64,000 bases of DNA from Mesorhizobium sp. (GCA_004020645.1 SAQL01000006.1:186001-250000), one strand, 5' to 3'; shown: positions 8,834-20,146, numbered from the stretch's first letter. The notes: generated from the sequence alone by a model not told the origin. Made by a program: numbers and translations.

Positions 8834-9700
8834 CTATGTCACCGCGATGACCCTGCCCGCCGCATCGAGACGACAGCCGACTCGCGCCCGCCGAACCTCG
8901 ATGCCGCCTTGTCTTGCGTAGTGTATGCGCACCTCGATCCGCGCCGTGAGTGCGCCCCGACGTTCCTGGCGCAACGGACCTGCGCTTACCGCATGAACAC
9001 GTACGGCACCAAGGGGCGTCGCAGCCGACGCGATCGCCGTGCGGCAGGCGCGCACCACAGCTTGTGGGGTACCGGGTTTCGCTTTCAGTGGCGCCAGAAA
9101 TCCCAACGGATACGGATAGCCTTTGGTGATCAGCGCCAACTCGCCGCGACCAGCTTCGGAAGGCCTGAGAGCGCGTGGCAGGACGGCGGATATTCTCGCG
9201 GCGTTGGCCTTAGCAATGGCTGGCGTGATGCCGGCACTGCCGCTCAGGACTTGCCCGGAGCCCACGGCCGGGCCGCCTGGCGAACCTCCTGGAGCGGTGC
9301 CCGATCCGGACGAATGGTCGCCCACACTGGTACCTGTAGATAGGCCCCCGCTTGCACCGCCGAGGTTGCCGCTAACGCCAAGTCCGGCGCCGAGTGATCC
9401 GTTGCCCGCGCTGACCGATCCGCCAAGGCTTGCTCCCCCTACTCCGTCGACGCTCGCGCCACCCGCCACAGAGGCGCCTTTCGAGCCGACGCTCACGCCA
9501 GCCTTGGCCGATCCGCCAAGGCTTGCTCCCCCTACTCCCTCGACGCTCGCGCCACCCGCCACAGAGGTGCCTTTCGAGCCAACGCTCACACCAGCACTGA
9601 CCCCGACACTGCCAACTTTACCGCCCAGCCCCACGTCAAGAGCCGAGGCAGGACCAATTGTGATCGCGATTGTCAATGCGGCTGCGACGCATTTATTCAT
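8834..9700 (-). CDS. Secreted glycine/serine-rich repeat protein, unknown function
   Basis: 288 residues from the ATG at 9700, chosen because a clean signal peptide follows (MNKCVAAALTIAITIGPASA). Residues about 20-120 are low-complexity Gly/Ser/Val sequence built from a roughly 31-residue unit (GVSVGSKG..VAGGASV.GVGGASLGGS) present twice and then decaying. The C-terminal 130 residues are not repetitive, contain a Cys pair (VRACRTAI, VGCRLDAAG) and may be a folded domain. I do not recognise the family beyond similar proteins common in rhizobial genomes. It sits between apnO and the apiose importer on the opposite strand and has no obvious link to sugar use. Confidence 0.7.
   Translation of the reverse strand: MNKCVAAALTIAITIGPASALDVGLGGKVGSVGVSAGVSVGSKGTSVAGGASVEGVGGASLGGSAKAGVSVGSKGASVAGGASVDGVGGASLGGSVSAGNGSLGAGLGVSGNLGGASGGLSTGTSVGDHSSGSGTAPGGSPGGPAVGSGQVLSGSAGITPAIAKANAARISAVLPRALRPSEAGRGELALITKGYPYPLGFLAPLKAKPGTPQAVVRACRTAIASAATPLGAVRVHAVSAGPLRQERRGALTARIEVRIHYARQGGIEVRRARVGCRLDAAGRVIAVT
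9415..9596. repeat. Two near-identical ~89-bp direct repeats (93-bp period) in the glycine-rich gene
   Basis: The copies at 9415-9503 and 9508-9596 differ at only a few positions and encode the 31-residue protein repeat. High DNA identity indicates recent duplication and possible copy-number variation between strains. Confidence 0.85.
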
Positions 9701-9763
9701 TACCGTACTCCTCCTGCGGCATGTATCTCGGCCCACGGAAATGCCGTTCGCGATCAGCCCTCG

Positions 9764-11470
9764 CTAGCGAGAGCCGAGCTTCGGCGGTCGCGTCGGGAGC
9801 AACGCGTCGGGAAGCGCAATGGTCGCCACCAGAACAGGTCGCGATCGCCTTTTGATCTTCACTTTGTGGTTTTCCCGTACCCCGGGTTGACGGGCTGGTC
9901 GCGAGCGCGCAGACACATCTCCACGCGAAGTTGCGGCGGCACGTGCCTTCGGAGCACGGTTCATATGCTCGGTGCGACGCTCATCCCGGGCCTTCTTAAT
10001 GTCAATCGCCTTTCGCGCGGCGCTGAGGTCGCGGGCTAGACCGATGGCCTTGTTGCGCTCCTGCTCCAACGCGACGCTCAGCTCCATTGAGACTCGGCTC
10101 GCTTCCTGCTTTGCCGCGTCGCGTTCCCGGCGAGCACTGTCGAGATCACGTGCGGCTGAATCTGCCCGTTCGCGTTCCAGTTCGAGTGCATCGCCAGCTC
10201 GCTTTAAAGCCGCCTCTGCCACCTGTCGTTCCCTGATGGCGTTGGTCTGCGCGGCCGCAGCCAGATTTGCGCTTGTCTTAAGAGCGTCGATTGTTTGGCG
10301 CGCCGCGGTGAGTTCGCGTTCGAAACGCTCAGCCTTGTGCCGCTCCTCATCAAGCGCTCGCTGCGCCTCAGCCAGAGAGGCCTCCACAGAGTGACGCGCT
10401 TCAAGCATGGCGGCCTTCTCGTGATCCGCGAGAATGGCTTTGGCCTTTAAGCCTTTGGCTTCGCGTCGCGCCACTTCCAGATCGAGCGCGAGTTCTTCGG
10501 CTCTTCGCCGCTGCTGTTTCAGGGCTTGTCCTTGTTCAGCCATCATGTCGGCTACCGCACGCGCCTGCGCGCTGGCGTCGCGTGCGCCGCGCTGCATCGC
10601 GCCCAGTTCCGCTCGCGCCGCCGCCAATTCGCGGCCCAAAACCGCCTCATGGTCGCCGCGAGCCGGCTGCACGCTCTTCTTGAGCGCTTCGACTTCCCTC
10701 AGCGCCGCAAAGAGCTTCTGTTCCAGTGCGGCGCGGTCAGTCCGCACCGCATCGAGTTCCCGCACCAAGGCGGCAGCCCGTTGACGCGCCGTCGCAAGGT
10801 TCTGATTGTCTCGCACGGCATCGTTGCGAGCAGTCTGGCGAGCCGCAAGTGCTTCCTCGCGAGCTGCCGCAATTTCCATGCGAGCGGCGGACAGCTCATT
10901 CAGCAATGCCCCTTCCAGAGCTTGCTGTTGCTCCGCTGCAGGCTGCCTAGGTGTGTGGGAACCGCGCACGCTCGGTTGCGCCTCGGCCTTGCCGTTCTCG
11001 ACACTGGCGCGTTCCGAAGCGGCGGCCGAAGAGCTGTCGTCGGCTGCGTCTGCCGGCGGTTCGGGCGCTTTTCGTAAGCCCGGGTGTTCCACCGAACCTG
11101 TGATGTCCGAGGGCAGATTTCGTATCACTTTGACAGTTGTATCGGCCCGTTCTTGACGACCGCTCCTAGCTTGCAGGCGATCGGAAATCAGCTCTGCCAG
11201 CTCCTCCTCACGCAGACCTGCGGCGGCAATGTTCCCGATCACTGGAAGGTCAAGCGCGCCAGCCGAGTCGATGGTGAAAGTATGGTTGAGCTGCAACGCC
11301 TCCAAAACGCCATCGCGCAAGGCAGTCCATCGCCAGACGTGCAGTTCGATCGTGTCTCGCGGGGCAAGTCTGTCGTCAGCCTTCGGCCGACCGTGTGCCG
11401 CGGATTCCAGCAGCAGGATGATACAGAACGAAATGAGGCACAACATGGCGCTGCAGCTCCTGCCGCACAT
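9764..11470 (-). CDS. Envelope coiled-coil protein with N-terminal polysaccharide-export-like domain
   Basis: 568 residues from the ATG at 11470, which begins a signal peptide or membrane anchor (CGRSCSAMLCLISFCIILLL). Residues about 35-125 resemble the Poly_export (Wza N-terminal) domain: RDTIELHVW, then LPVIGNIAAAGLREEELAELISDRL. A roughly 350-residue Ala/Arg/Glu-rich coiled coil follows, with repeated AARxE and LARDLxxARxxxD heptads. The tail is very basic and proline-containing. There is no Wzc or Wzx gene nearby, so a true capsule exporter role is not supported. It is more likely a periplasm-spanning structural protein. The two minus-strand genes here interrupt the apiose gene set. Confidence 0.65.
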   Translation of the reverse strand: MCGRSCSAMLCLISFCIILLLESAAHGRPKADDRLAPRDTIELHVWRWTALRDGVLEALQLNHTFTIDSAGALDLPVIGNIAAAGLREEELAELISDRLQARSGRQERADTTVKVIRNLPSDITGSVEHPGLRKAPEPPADAADDSSSAAASERASVENGKAEAQPSVRGSHTPRQPAAEQQQALEGALLNELSAARMEIAAAREEALAARQTARNDAVRDNQNLATARQRAAALVRELDAVRTDRAALEQKLFAALREVEALKKSVQPARGDHEAVLGRELAAARAELGAMQRGARDASAQARAVADMMAEQGQALKQQRRRAEELALDLEVARREAKGLKAKAILADHEKAAMLEARHSVEASLAEAQRALDEERHKAERFERELTAARQTIDALKTSANLAAAAQTNAIRERQVAEAALKRAGDALELERERADSAARDLDSARRERDAAKQEASRVSMELSVALEQERNKAIGLARDLSAARKAIDIKKARDERRTEHMNRAPKARAAATSRGDVSARSRPARQPGVRENHKVKIKRRSRPVLVATIALPDALLPTRPPKLGSR

Positions 11471-13078
<1,608 letters not shown>

Positions 13079-13100
13079 GCCGGCGTGACATCAATAGCAG

Positions 13101-13123
13101 GGGACGAGCTTCCGGCTCGTCCC
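13101..13123 (+). terminator. Strong hairpin between the binding-protein gene and DUF2291
   Basis: GGGACGAGC pairs perfectly with GCTCGTCCC across the 5-nt loop TTCCG, with a weak T tract after it. In an operon this usually stabilises or over-represents the binding-protein mRNA relative to the downstream ATPase and permease. Confidence 0.7.
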
Positions 13124-13172
13124 TTGCTTCCATTTCCTGGGTGCCCCTGACCGCCATGCCGAACGAGTCGAC

Positions 13173-13847
13173 ATGTTGAACAAGCTGCCTTGGCCGACCG
13201 TTGCCTGGCCGATCCTCGCCGCGCCGATGCTTGCCGTTGCCGTCGGCATCAGCCTGACCGCCTGCAAGATCCTGCCGACACCGTCCGGAGAAAACGACGG
13301 CAAAGCGCCGGCCTTCAATGCGGACAAGATGGTCGGGGATATCTGGGCTGCCAAGGTGGTGCCCTATCTCCAGCAGAAGGCCGGACCGTTTCCCGAGGTT
13401 CATGCCCTGGCGAAAGCCGATCCAGCGGCTGCCGGCGCCAAGTATGGCAATCCGAAGAAGCAGGCGAACTCGCCATGGACGTTTGCGGTTCGCCTCGAAG
13501 GCAAGGTGGTCACGGCGAATACACAGTCACGCGCGGCGACCATGGACATCGATGCCGACGGCGACGGCAAGGCGGATGCGCGGGTGCAGATCGGACCGGC
13601 GATGCGTGGCACCGCGCTGCGCGACAGTCTCGACTTCATCCAGTTCAACGATTTCACCAACCAGATCGACTTCGCCCAGTTCGGCAAGGCGTTCAACATC
13701 TATGCCGACAGGACAGTGCTTTCCAAGCTGCCGCGCGAAGCGCTGGAGGGCCGGAGCGTTAGGGTTGTCGGCGCCTATGCCATGGGCAGCGGCCAGGACC
13801 TGCCGCTGGTGGCGCCGGCGGAGGCAGAGATCGGGCCGAAGCCATGA
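13173..13847 (+). CDS. DUF2291 periplasmic lipoprotein of a sugar ABC operon
   Basis: 224 residues. A long hydrophobic leader ends in a lipobox LTAC (Cys near residue 31), so the protein should be a membrane-anchored lipoprotein. The mature part carries DUF2291 features: NADKMVGDIW near its start, the NPWTF-like NSPWTFAVRLEGKV, and a C-terminal DFIQFNDFTNQIDFAQFGKAFN. Members of this family occur almost only in ribose-type ABC operons and may assist the binding protein or permease; the role is unproven. It overlaps the ATPase gene by 4 bases (ATGA). It is a good landmark that this importer is distinct from the one at 1258-4973, which lacks DUF2291. Confidence 0.8.
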   Translation: MLNKLPWPTVAWPILAAPMLAVAVGISLTACKILPTPSGENDGKAPAFNADKMVGDIWAAKVVPYLQQKAGPFPEVHALAKADPAAAGAKYGNPKKQANSPWTFAVRLEGKVVTANTQSRAATMDIDADGDGKADARVQIGPAMRGTALRDSLDFIQFNDFTNQIDFAQFGKAFNIYADRTVLSKLPREALEGRSVRVVGAYAMGSGQDLPLVAPAEAEIGPKP

Positions 13848-15397
13848 ATGCCGCCATCGATCACGATGTCATCCTGAAACTGGAAGACGTCTCGAAGGTT
13901 TACTCGGGCACCGTCGCGGTCAAGCGCGCGAATTTCGAGGTACGCAAGGGCGCGGTCAACGTGCTGGTCGGCGAGAACGGTGCCGGCAAATCGACGCTGA
14001 TGAAGATCATCGCCGGCGTCGAACAGCCGACGCTCGGCCGCATTCTCCTGGATGGCGAGGAGGTTTCCTTCTCATCGTCGGGGGACGCGGTGAGCCGCGG
14101 CATCGGCATGGTGTTCCAGGAGCTGAACCTGTTCGGCAATCTCACGGTCGCCGAGAATATTTTCGCCACGCGCGAGATCACCAACCGGTTCCGCAAGATC
14201 GACAGCCGCGAACAGGAGCGCCGCGCGGCGGAATTTCTCGAGCGCCTGGAGGCCGGCATCCGGCCCGATATGCTGGTCGAGGACCTGCGCATCGGCCAGC
14301 AGCAATTGGTCGAGATAGCCAAGGCGGTTTCGCTCGACGCGCGCATCCTGATCATGGACGAACCGACCTCGGCGCTGAGTGCGGCGGAGGTCGAGATCCT
14401 GTTCAAGGTCATTGCCGACCTCAAGGCGCGCGGCGTGGCGATCGTCTACATCTCGCATCGGCTCGAGGAACTGATCCGCATCGGCGACTACATCACCGTG
14501 CTGCGCGACGGCCGCATCACCGGCCAGGAGACGATGAAAAACGTCGACACGCAATGGATCGTGCGGCAGATGATCGGCTCTGATGCCAAGGACTTCGCCA
14601 AGGCCGACGGCCATGTTCCGGGCGAAGAGATCTTCCGCGCCGCGGACATCTGCCTGCCGCGCGTGACCGGCGGGTTTGCGGTCGATCATGTCTCGCTGTC
14701 GCTGCGCGCCGGCGAGATCCTCGGCATCTATGGCCTGATGGGGGCCGGACGCAGCGAGCTGTTCGACTGCATCATGGGACGCCACGGCCATGCGACTGGA
14801 GCGATCTTCATCGCCGGCAAGAAGGTCAGAGAGCGCGACACGACGCGGCGGATCCGGCGCGGGCTGGCGCTGATCCCCGAGGACCGCCAGCGCGAAGGAC
14901 TGGTGTCGATCCTCTCGGTCGCCAGCAATCTGACGCTGGCCAGCCTGTCGCGGTTTGTCCGTCTGTTCCATATCAGCGGTGCCAAGGAAAACCATGCCGT
15001 GGCGCAGATGGTGCGGGAACTGGCGATCAAGGTCGCAGACCCGGCACAGGAGGTCTCGTCGCTGTCGGGCGGCAACCAGCAGAAGGTGGTCATCGGCAAG
15101 GCGCTGCTCACCGGACCGAAGGTGCTGCTGATGGACGAACCAAGCCGCGGCATCGACGTCGGCGCCAAGGCCGACGTCTTCCGCACCATGCGCAAACTGT
15201 CCCGCGACGGACTGGGCATTCTGTTCGCCACCTCCGATCTCGACGAGGTGATGGCGCTGTCCGATCGGATCGCGGTGATGAGCAATGGAAAACTGACCGG
15301 CATGTTCGATCGCGCCGAGGCAACGGAGGCGGCACTTGTCGCCGCATCGGCGCTTGGTCACGGACCCCCGCACACGGAGAGCCACGCCCATGACTGA
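13844..15397 (+). CDS. Sugar ABC transporter, fused tandem ATPase (apiose importer)
   Basis: A 517-residue double ATPase. N-terminal half: Walker A GENGAGKST, Q-loop VFQELNLF, signature LRIGQQQ, Walker B LIMDEPTSALS, switch His in YISHR. C-terminal half: relaxed Walker A GLMGAGRS, signature LSGGNQQKV, Walker B LLMDEPSRGID. It starts inside the DUF2291 stop (ATGA) and its end overlaps the permease start by 8 nt, so the transport genes are translationally coupled. Confidence 0.92.
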   Translation: MNAAIDHDVILKLEDVSKVYSGTVAVKRANFEVRKGAVNVLVGENGAGKSTLMKIIAGVEQPTLGRILLDGEEVSFSSSGDAVSRGIGMVFQELNLFGNLTVAENIFATREITNRFRKIDSREQERRAAEFLERLEAGIRPDMLVEDLRIGQQQLVEIAKAVSLDARILIMDEPTSALSAAEVEILFKVIADLKARGVAIVYISHRLEELIRIGDYITVLRDGRITGQETMKNVDTQWIVRQMIGSDAKDFAKADGHVPGEEIFRAADICLPRVTGGFAVDHVSLSLRAGEILGIYGLMGAGRSELFDCIMGRHGHATGAIFIAGKKVRERDTTRRIRRGLALIPEDRQREGLVSILSVASNLTLASLSRFVRLFHISGAKENHAVAQMVRELAIKVADPAQEVSSLSGGNQQKVVIGKALLTGPKVLLMDEPSRGIDVGAKADVFRTMRKLSRDGLGILFATSDLDEVMALSDRIAVMSNGKLTGMFDRAEATEAALVAASALGHGPPHTESHAHD

Positions 15398-16454
15398 TAT
15401 CCCGGCCAAGGCTTCTGTTGCCTCCGCCTCGAACGGCTCCGTGCTGCTGACGCTGATGAAGGCGAGGACGTTCATCGCCCTGATCGCCGTCCTGATCTTC
15501 TTCTCGATCGCAGCGCCGAATTTCCTGTCGGCCGCCAATCTGATCCTGATGTCGAAGCACGTGGCGCTGAACGCCTTCCTGGCCATGGGCATGACCTTCG
15601 TCATCATCACCGGCGGCATCGACCTGTCGGTTGGTTCGATCGTCGGCCTGTGCGGTATGGTCGCCGGCTATCTCGTGCTCAACGGCATCGACCTGCAGGT
15701 CGGCTACACGATCTATTTCAACGTCTTCGAGATCGCACTGATCACACTGGCGGTCGGCATACTGATCGGCGCCGTCAATGGATTGCTGATCACCAGGCTG
15801 AATGTCGCGCCGTTCATCGCCACGCTCGGCGTGCTCTACGTCGCGCGCGGCCTGGCGCTGCTGTCGTCCGATGGCCGCACATTCCCGAACCTCGTCGGCA
15901 AGCCCGATCTGGGCACGACTGGATTCGGCTTTCTCGGCGCCGGCCGGCTGCTCGGCCTGCCGGTCTCGATATGGATTCTTGTCGTCGTAGCACTTGGGGC
16001 GGCCTATCTGGCCAAATACACCCCGCTCGGCCGCCACATCTTTGCCGTCGGCGGCAATGAACGGGCGGCGCGGATTTCGGGCGTCAGGGTCAATATGGTG
16101 AAGATGTTCGTCTACATGTTCTCCGGTTTCTGCGCGGCAATCGTCGGCCTGATCATCTCGTCCGAGCTGATGGCCTCGCATCCGGCGACGGGCGAAAGCT
16201 TCGAGCTCAACGCCATCGCCGCGGCGGTGCTCGGCGGCACCTCGATGTCGGGTGGCCGCGGCACGATCGGCGGCACCATCGTCGGCGCCTTCGTCATCGG
16301 CATTCTCTCGGACGGGCTGGTGATGATGGGCGTAAGCTCGTTCTGGCAGATGGTGATCAAGGGCCTCGTCATCATCGTCGCCGTCGTCGTGGACCAGGCG
16401 CAGCGCCGGCTGCAGAGCCGCGTGACGCTGATGCAGATGGCAAAGGCAGGCTGA
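15390..16454 (+). CDS. Sugar ABC transporter permease (apiose importer)
   Basis: A 354-residue inner-membrane protein of the BPD_transp_2 family with 8-10 hydrophobic segments, the GGIDLSVGSIVGL hallmark, and GRHIFAVGGNERAARISGV in the large cytoplasmic loop that contacts the ATPase. The ATG at 15390 was chosen over a longer frame because GGAGAG lies upstream and the first membrane segment begins about 30 residues later. The stop TGA shares its last A with the ATG of apsD (TGATG), so translation of transport and first catabolic step is linked. Confidence 0.9.
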   Translation: MTDIPAKASVASASNGSVLLTLMKARTFIALIAVLIFFSIAAPNFLSAANLILMSKHVALNAFLAMGMTFVIITGGIDLSVGSIVGLCGMVAGYLVLNGIDLQVGYTIYFNVFEIALITLAVGILIGAVNGLLITRLNVAPFIATLGVLYVARGLALLSSDGRTFPNLVGKPDLGTTGFGFLGAGRLLGLPVSIWILVVVALGAAYLAKYTPLGRHIFAVGGNERAARISGVRVNMVKMFVYMFSGFCAAIVGLIISSELMASHPATGESFELNAIAAAVLGGTSMSGGRGTIGGTIVGAFVIGILSDGLVMMGVSSFWQMVIKGLVIIVAVVVDQAQRRLQSRVTLMQMAKAG

Positions 16455-17491
16455 TGGTGGCGGAACTGCATGGAGCGCTGATCGGCTGCGGCTTCTTTGC
16501 CATCAACCAGATGCACGCCTGGCGCGACATCGCCGATGTCTCGATCGTCGCCGTATGCGACCGTGACCCGGAACGGCTCGCGGTTGTCGGCGACCAGTTC
16601 GGTATCGCGCAACGCTACACCGACGCGGCAGCACTTTTCGCCGGCGAAAGCCTGGATTTCGTCGATATCGCCACCACCGCGCCGAGCCATCGTTCGCTCG
16701 TCGAGATGGCAGCACGGCACGGCGTTCCGGCGATCTGCCAAAAACCATTCGCGCCGTCGCTCGCCGACGCCAAGGCCATGGTGAAGGCATGCACTGACGC
16801 CGGCGTGCGGTTGATGGTGCATGAAAATTTTCGCTGGCAGTCGCCGATCCAGGCGGTGCGTGCCGTGCTCGACAGCGGCGACATCGGCACGCCCTTCTTC
16901 GGACGGATCTCGTTCCGCTCGGCCTATGACGTGTTTTCCGGCCAGCCCTATCTGGCGACGGGAAAGCGTTTCATTATCGAGGACCTCGGCATCCATAGTC
17001 TCGACATTGCCCGCTTTCTGTTGGGCGACGTTTCGACGATCACGACACGAACCGCTCGCATTAATCCCAACATTGCCGGCGAGGACGTCGCTACCATGCT
17101 GATGGACCACAAGAGCGGCGCAACGTCCGTGGTCGATTGCAGCTATGCGACGAAGCTCGCGACCGAGCCGTTTCCGCAGACGCTGGTCGAGATCGACGGC
17201 AGCGATGGCACGATCCGGCTCGAGCAGAATTACCGGCTCACCGTCACCGGCAGGAACGGAACGGCGGTCAGCGATGTCTCGCCGCCGCTGCTGCCGTGGG
17301 CATCGCGCCCATGGCACAACATCCAGGAAAGCGTCGTCGCCATTCAAAAGCACTGGGTGGATTGCCTGGCGAACGGGACCGAGCCGGCAACCTCGGGAGC
17401 GGACAATCTTAGGACTTTGGCGCTGGTAGAGGCGGCCTATGCGGGTGCTGCGAGCCGGGAACCGGTGCAGCTCGACGCTTTGCTGAGATGA
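16454..17491 (+). CDS. apsD: D-apiose dehydrogenase (Gfo/Idh/MocA family)
   Basis: A 345-residue NAD(P)-dependent oxidoreductase. Rossmann loop ALIGCGFFA near residues 8-16; the family EKP motif appears as Q96-K97-P98; the catalytic region EDLGIHSLD places Asp177 and His181 as expected. In known clusters this enzyme oxidises D-apiose to apionolactone (apiono-1,4-lactone), which fits its place between the importer and the lactonase gene. The Glu-to-Gln change in EKP also occurs in other family members and need not abolish activity. Start and stop are coupled: the ATG overlaps the permease stop by one base and the stop overlaps the apnL ATG by four. Confidence 0.85.
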   Translation: MVAELHGALIGCGFFAINQMHAWRDIADVSIVAVCDRDPERLAVVGDQFGIAQRYTDAAALFAGESLDFVDIATTAPSHRSLVEMAARHGVPAICQKPFAPSLADAKAMVKACTDAGVRLMVHENFRWQSPIQAVRAVLDSGDIGTPFFGRISFRSAYDVFSGQPYLATGKRFIIEDLGIHSLDIARFLLGDVSTITTRTARINPNIAGEDVATMLMDHKSGATSVVDCSYATKLATEPFPQTLVEIDGSDGTIRLEQNYRLTVTGRNGTAVSDVSPPLLPWASRPWHNIQESVVAIQKHWVDCLANGTEPATSGADNLRTLALVEAAYAGAASREPVQLDALLR

Positions 17492-19326
17492 CCGCCGACG
17501 CCTTCCTCCTCTATGGCACACGCGCGGTCGAGGCCGCGCCGCTCAGGCTGCGCGTCGGCGTGCTCAGCGCGGACTTCGTCAACGGCAATCTGCGCACCAT
17601 CCGCCATTGCGACACCGAAGTGCTGCGCGCCATCGCCTATATCGTCAGGGATCGCGACTGGGGCACCTATGAGCCGGCGCTGACGGATTTAGTCATCGAC
17701 CAGGGCGCCGACACTTTCTCCGTCAGCTATTCGGCAAGTTGTGTCGGACCGTAGGGAAGCCGGCTCGACTTTCGCGCGACGATCAAGGCTTCCGCCGACG
17801 GCCAGCTGGTTTTCGATATGAGCGCGCTTCCCGAAAGCGATTTTGAGACCAATCGCTGCGGCTTCTGCATCCTGCATCCGATCGCCGGCCTGGCCGGCAG
17901 CCCGGTGACGGTCGAGCACACCGACGGCAGCGTGGTGGAAACAAAGCTTCCGCATCAGATCGACCCCTGGCAGCCTTTCAAGGATCTGCGGGCGATCACC
18001 CATGAGGTCCGGCCCGGCGTCATCGCCGAATGCCGGATGGAAGGCGATGCGTTCGAGATGGAGGACCAGCGCAATTGGTCGGATGCCTCCTACAAGACCT
18101 ATGTCCGGCCGCTCGCGCTGCCATGGCCCTATGTGCTGCCTGCCGGCGAGACTGTGCGCCAGACGATCAGTCTGCGTGTGGCCGGCGATGGGAAAGTGCC
18201 GGCTGCCGCAGCAATCGCCGAACCAATCCGCGTTGCACTCGGCGAAGCCGGACCGCTGCTGCCGAATATCGGCGTCATCATCTACCCGGATGAGGTCGAG
18301 ACGGCGCTGGCGAACCTGCCGAAACTGTCCGCGCTTGGCCCGCAACAGTTGATGTTCCACTACGATCCGACGCGCGGTCATGGCCTCGATGCCTTGCGTT
18401 CCTTTGCCCGGCTCGCCGCCGCCTATCCAGTCGCCACGACCCTCGAATGCGTCGTTTCCTGCGTTGGCGATCTCGATGCCGAGCTTTCAGATGCCGCCGG
18501 CATGGTGCGTCGCGCCGGGCTGAAGCTCTCAGACATTGCCGTTTCACCTTCGGTCGACCGGCAATCGACGCCGCCGGGCAGCGCATGGCCTGAATGTCCG
18601 CCGCTCGAAGACGTCTATGCCGCGGCGCGGCGCGCCTTTCCCGATATCCGCCTCGGCGGCGGCATGTTCAGCTATTTCACCGAACTCAACCGCAAGCGCG
18701 TTCCCGCCGGCCTGCTCGATTTTGTCACCCACTGCACCTGCCCGATCGTGCACGCCGCCGACGATCTCAGCGTCATGCAATCGCTGGAGGCGCTGCCATT
18801 CATCACCGCCTCGGCGCGGGCCATCTTCGGGGCAAAACCGTACCGGATCGGCCCATCGACAATCGCCATGCGGCAGAACCCCTATGGCGGTGCGACCAAA
18901 GCCAATCCGCACCGTCAGCGCATCGCTATGGCCGACCGGGATCCTCGCCATGCCGGCCTGTTCGCGGCTGCATGGACGATCGGCTACGCCGCGCAAGTCG
19001 CGCCGGCCGGACTGGAGATGCTCACGCTGTCCGGTTTTACCGGATCCTTCGGCGTACTGGCGGAATCCGGGGAACCCGTCGGCAAAGGTGAACCCCGGCC
19101 GATCTTCGAGGCCGTGCGAGGGCTTTGCGAGCTGGCCGGCTTCAGGCACGTAGCGGCGAGGACGAGCGATGAGACGCGGGTGCTCACGCTGGCCGCCCGT
19201 TCTGCCGCGGGCAAGACCGTCATGTGGCTGGCGAACCTGACGGCGAGCGAAGTGACGGTTGATATTTCCGGGTCCGAACGACGCCACCTTGTGATGACGC
19301 CTTACGCGATCACCCGGATCGGGTGA
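17488..19326 (+). pseudogene. apnL: D-apionate lactonase, interrupted by an in-frame amber codon
   Basis: The reading frame from the ATG at 17488 to the stop at 19324-19326 is continuous in one frame (612 codons) except for a TAG at 17752-17754, codon 89. Conserved-looking sequence flanks the stop without a frame change: before it DTFSVSYSASCVGP, after it GSRLDFRATIKASADG, then SDFETNRCGFCILHP, DPWQPFKDLRAI and EDQRNWSDASYKTY. The length and the GH-like TIM-barrel second half (ECVVSCVGDLDAE, FSYFTELNRKR, THCTCPIVHAADD) match ApnL, which opens apionolactone to D-apionate. The next in-frame ATG (17818) has no ribosome site. Either this step is lost, the stop is suppressed, or a single base is miscalled. 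Confidence 0.8.
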
Positions 19327-19335
19327 AATCAGCTG

Positions 19336-19363
19336 CCGGAATTCATCACCCGGAATTCATCAC
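19336..19363. repeat. Perfect 14-bp tandem duplication over the GntR gene stop codon
   Basis: CCGGAATTCATCAC occurs at 19336-19349 and again at 19350-19363. The minus-strand stop codon of the GntR gene (19348-19346) is created in the first copy, because a 14-nt duplication shifts the frame. Confidence 0.9.
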
Positions 19364-20056
19364 ATAGAGCGCGCGTGAGCGCTCGAGGTGCTTGATCATC
19401 GCTTTCTCCGCGCCGTCCGCATCCTTCTGCTCGATGCGGCCGATGATCTCTTCGTGCTCGGTCAGCGTGAAGTTTTCCTTGCCGGTCCAGATCAGCATTT
19501 CGGTGTGATATTCCTTCAGCCAGCCAAGCATTGCTTCGCTGACCGCAACATAGATCGGGTTGCCGGATATCGCCGCGATCTGCGTATGAAACTTCATGTC
19601 GGCGGATATGAAGGCCTCGGAATCGCCGCGAAAGCTCCGCTGTTCGGCAACGGTTGCCCGCAACCGCTGAACGTCCTCGGCGGTGGCCTTTTCTGCGGCT
19701 TCCCTGACCATGCCGCGCTCGAAGAAAATGCGCGCGTTCTTGAGATGCTCCAGCGTGTCCTTCGATGACGACAGGATGATCTTGGCCGCGCCGTCGACCT
19801 GTTTGATGATCGACTTGGCGGTCAGCTGCAGCACTTTAGCCCGCTCGCCATGCGAGATCGCGACGAGACCCATATTGCTCAACGCCTGCATCGCCTCGCG
19901 GATCGCCGGCCTGCCGACCTCGAAGCGCTCCATCAGCTCGCGCTCCGACGGCATGTCGTCCCCCGGCTGCAATTCGCCGCTGGTGATCAGGCGCTTCAGT
20001 CTCAAAAATACTTCGTCGGAAAGCTTGCGCCGGACGATCGGCTCCGAACGGTTCAT
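19346..20056 (-). CDS. GntR-family transcriptional regulator (FCD/FadR subfamily), candidate apiose regulon repressor
   Basis: 236 residues. The N-terminal winged helix has the GntR signature (LITSGELQPGDDMPSERELME, then GRPAIREAMQAL) and a C-terminal all-helical FCD ligand domain begins near residue 90 (KNARIFFERGMVREAA, DMKFHTQIAAISGN, HEEIIGRIEQKD). FCD domains typically bind sugar acids or carboxylates with a metal. It is divergent from the RuBisCO-like protein/oiaK operon, and operator C lies in the shared gap. It is the only regulator inside the apiose set, so it is the best candidate to bind all three ATTATACCAG sites, with an apionate-pathway intermediate as inducer. Confidence 0.85.
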   Translation of the reverse strand: MNRSEPIVRRKLSDEVFLRLKRLITSGELQPGDDMPSERELMERFEVGRPAIREAMQALSNMGLVAISHGERAKVLQLTAKSIIKQVDGAAKIILSSSKDTLEHLKNARIFFERGMVREAAEKATAEDVQRLRATVAEQRSFRGDSEAFISADMKFHTQIAAISGNPIYVAVSEAMLGWLKEYHTEMLIWTGKENFTLTEHEEIIGRIEQKDADGAEKAMIKHLERSRALYVMNSG

Positions 20057-20146
20057 CGTCGCGAATCACTCCCTTGACCGTCTCTGTTTAGCATTGTCGC
20101 CACGATTCCCAGAATGCCTGACCGAGCAGGATATAGCTTGCAATAC

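Noticed and set aside
9415..9596. CRISPR-like repeat array
   Set aside because: Only two long copies with a 4-bp separation, in frame inside a glycine-rich coding sequence, so it is a protein repeat.
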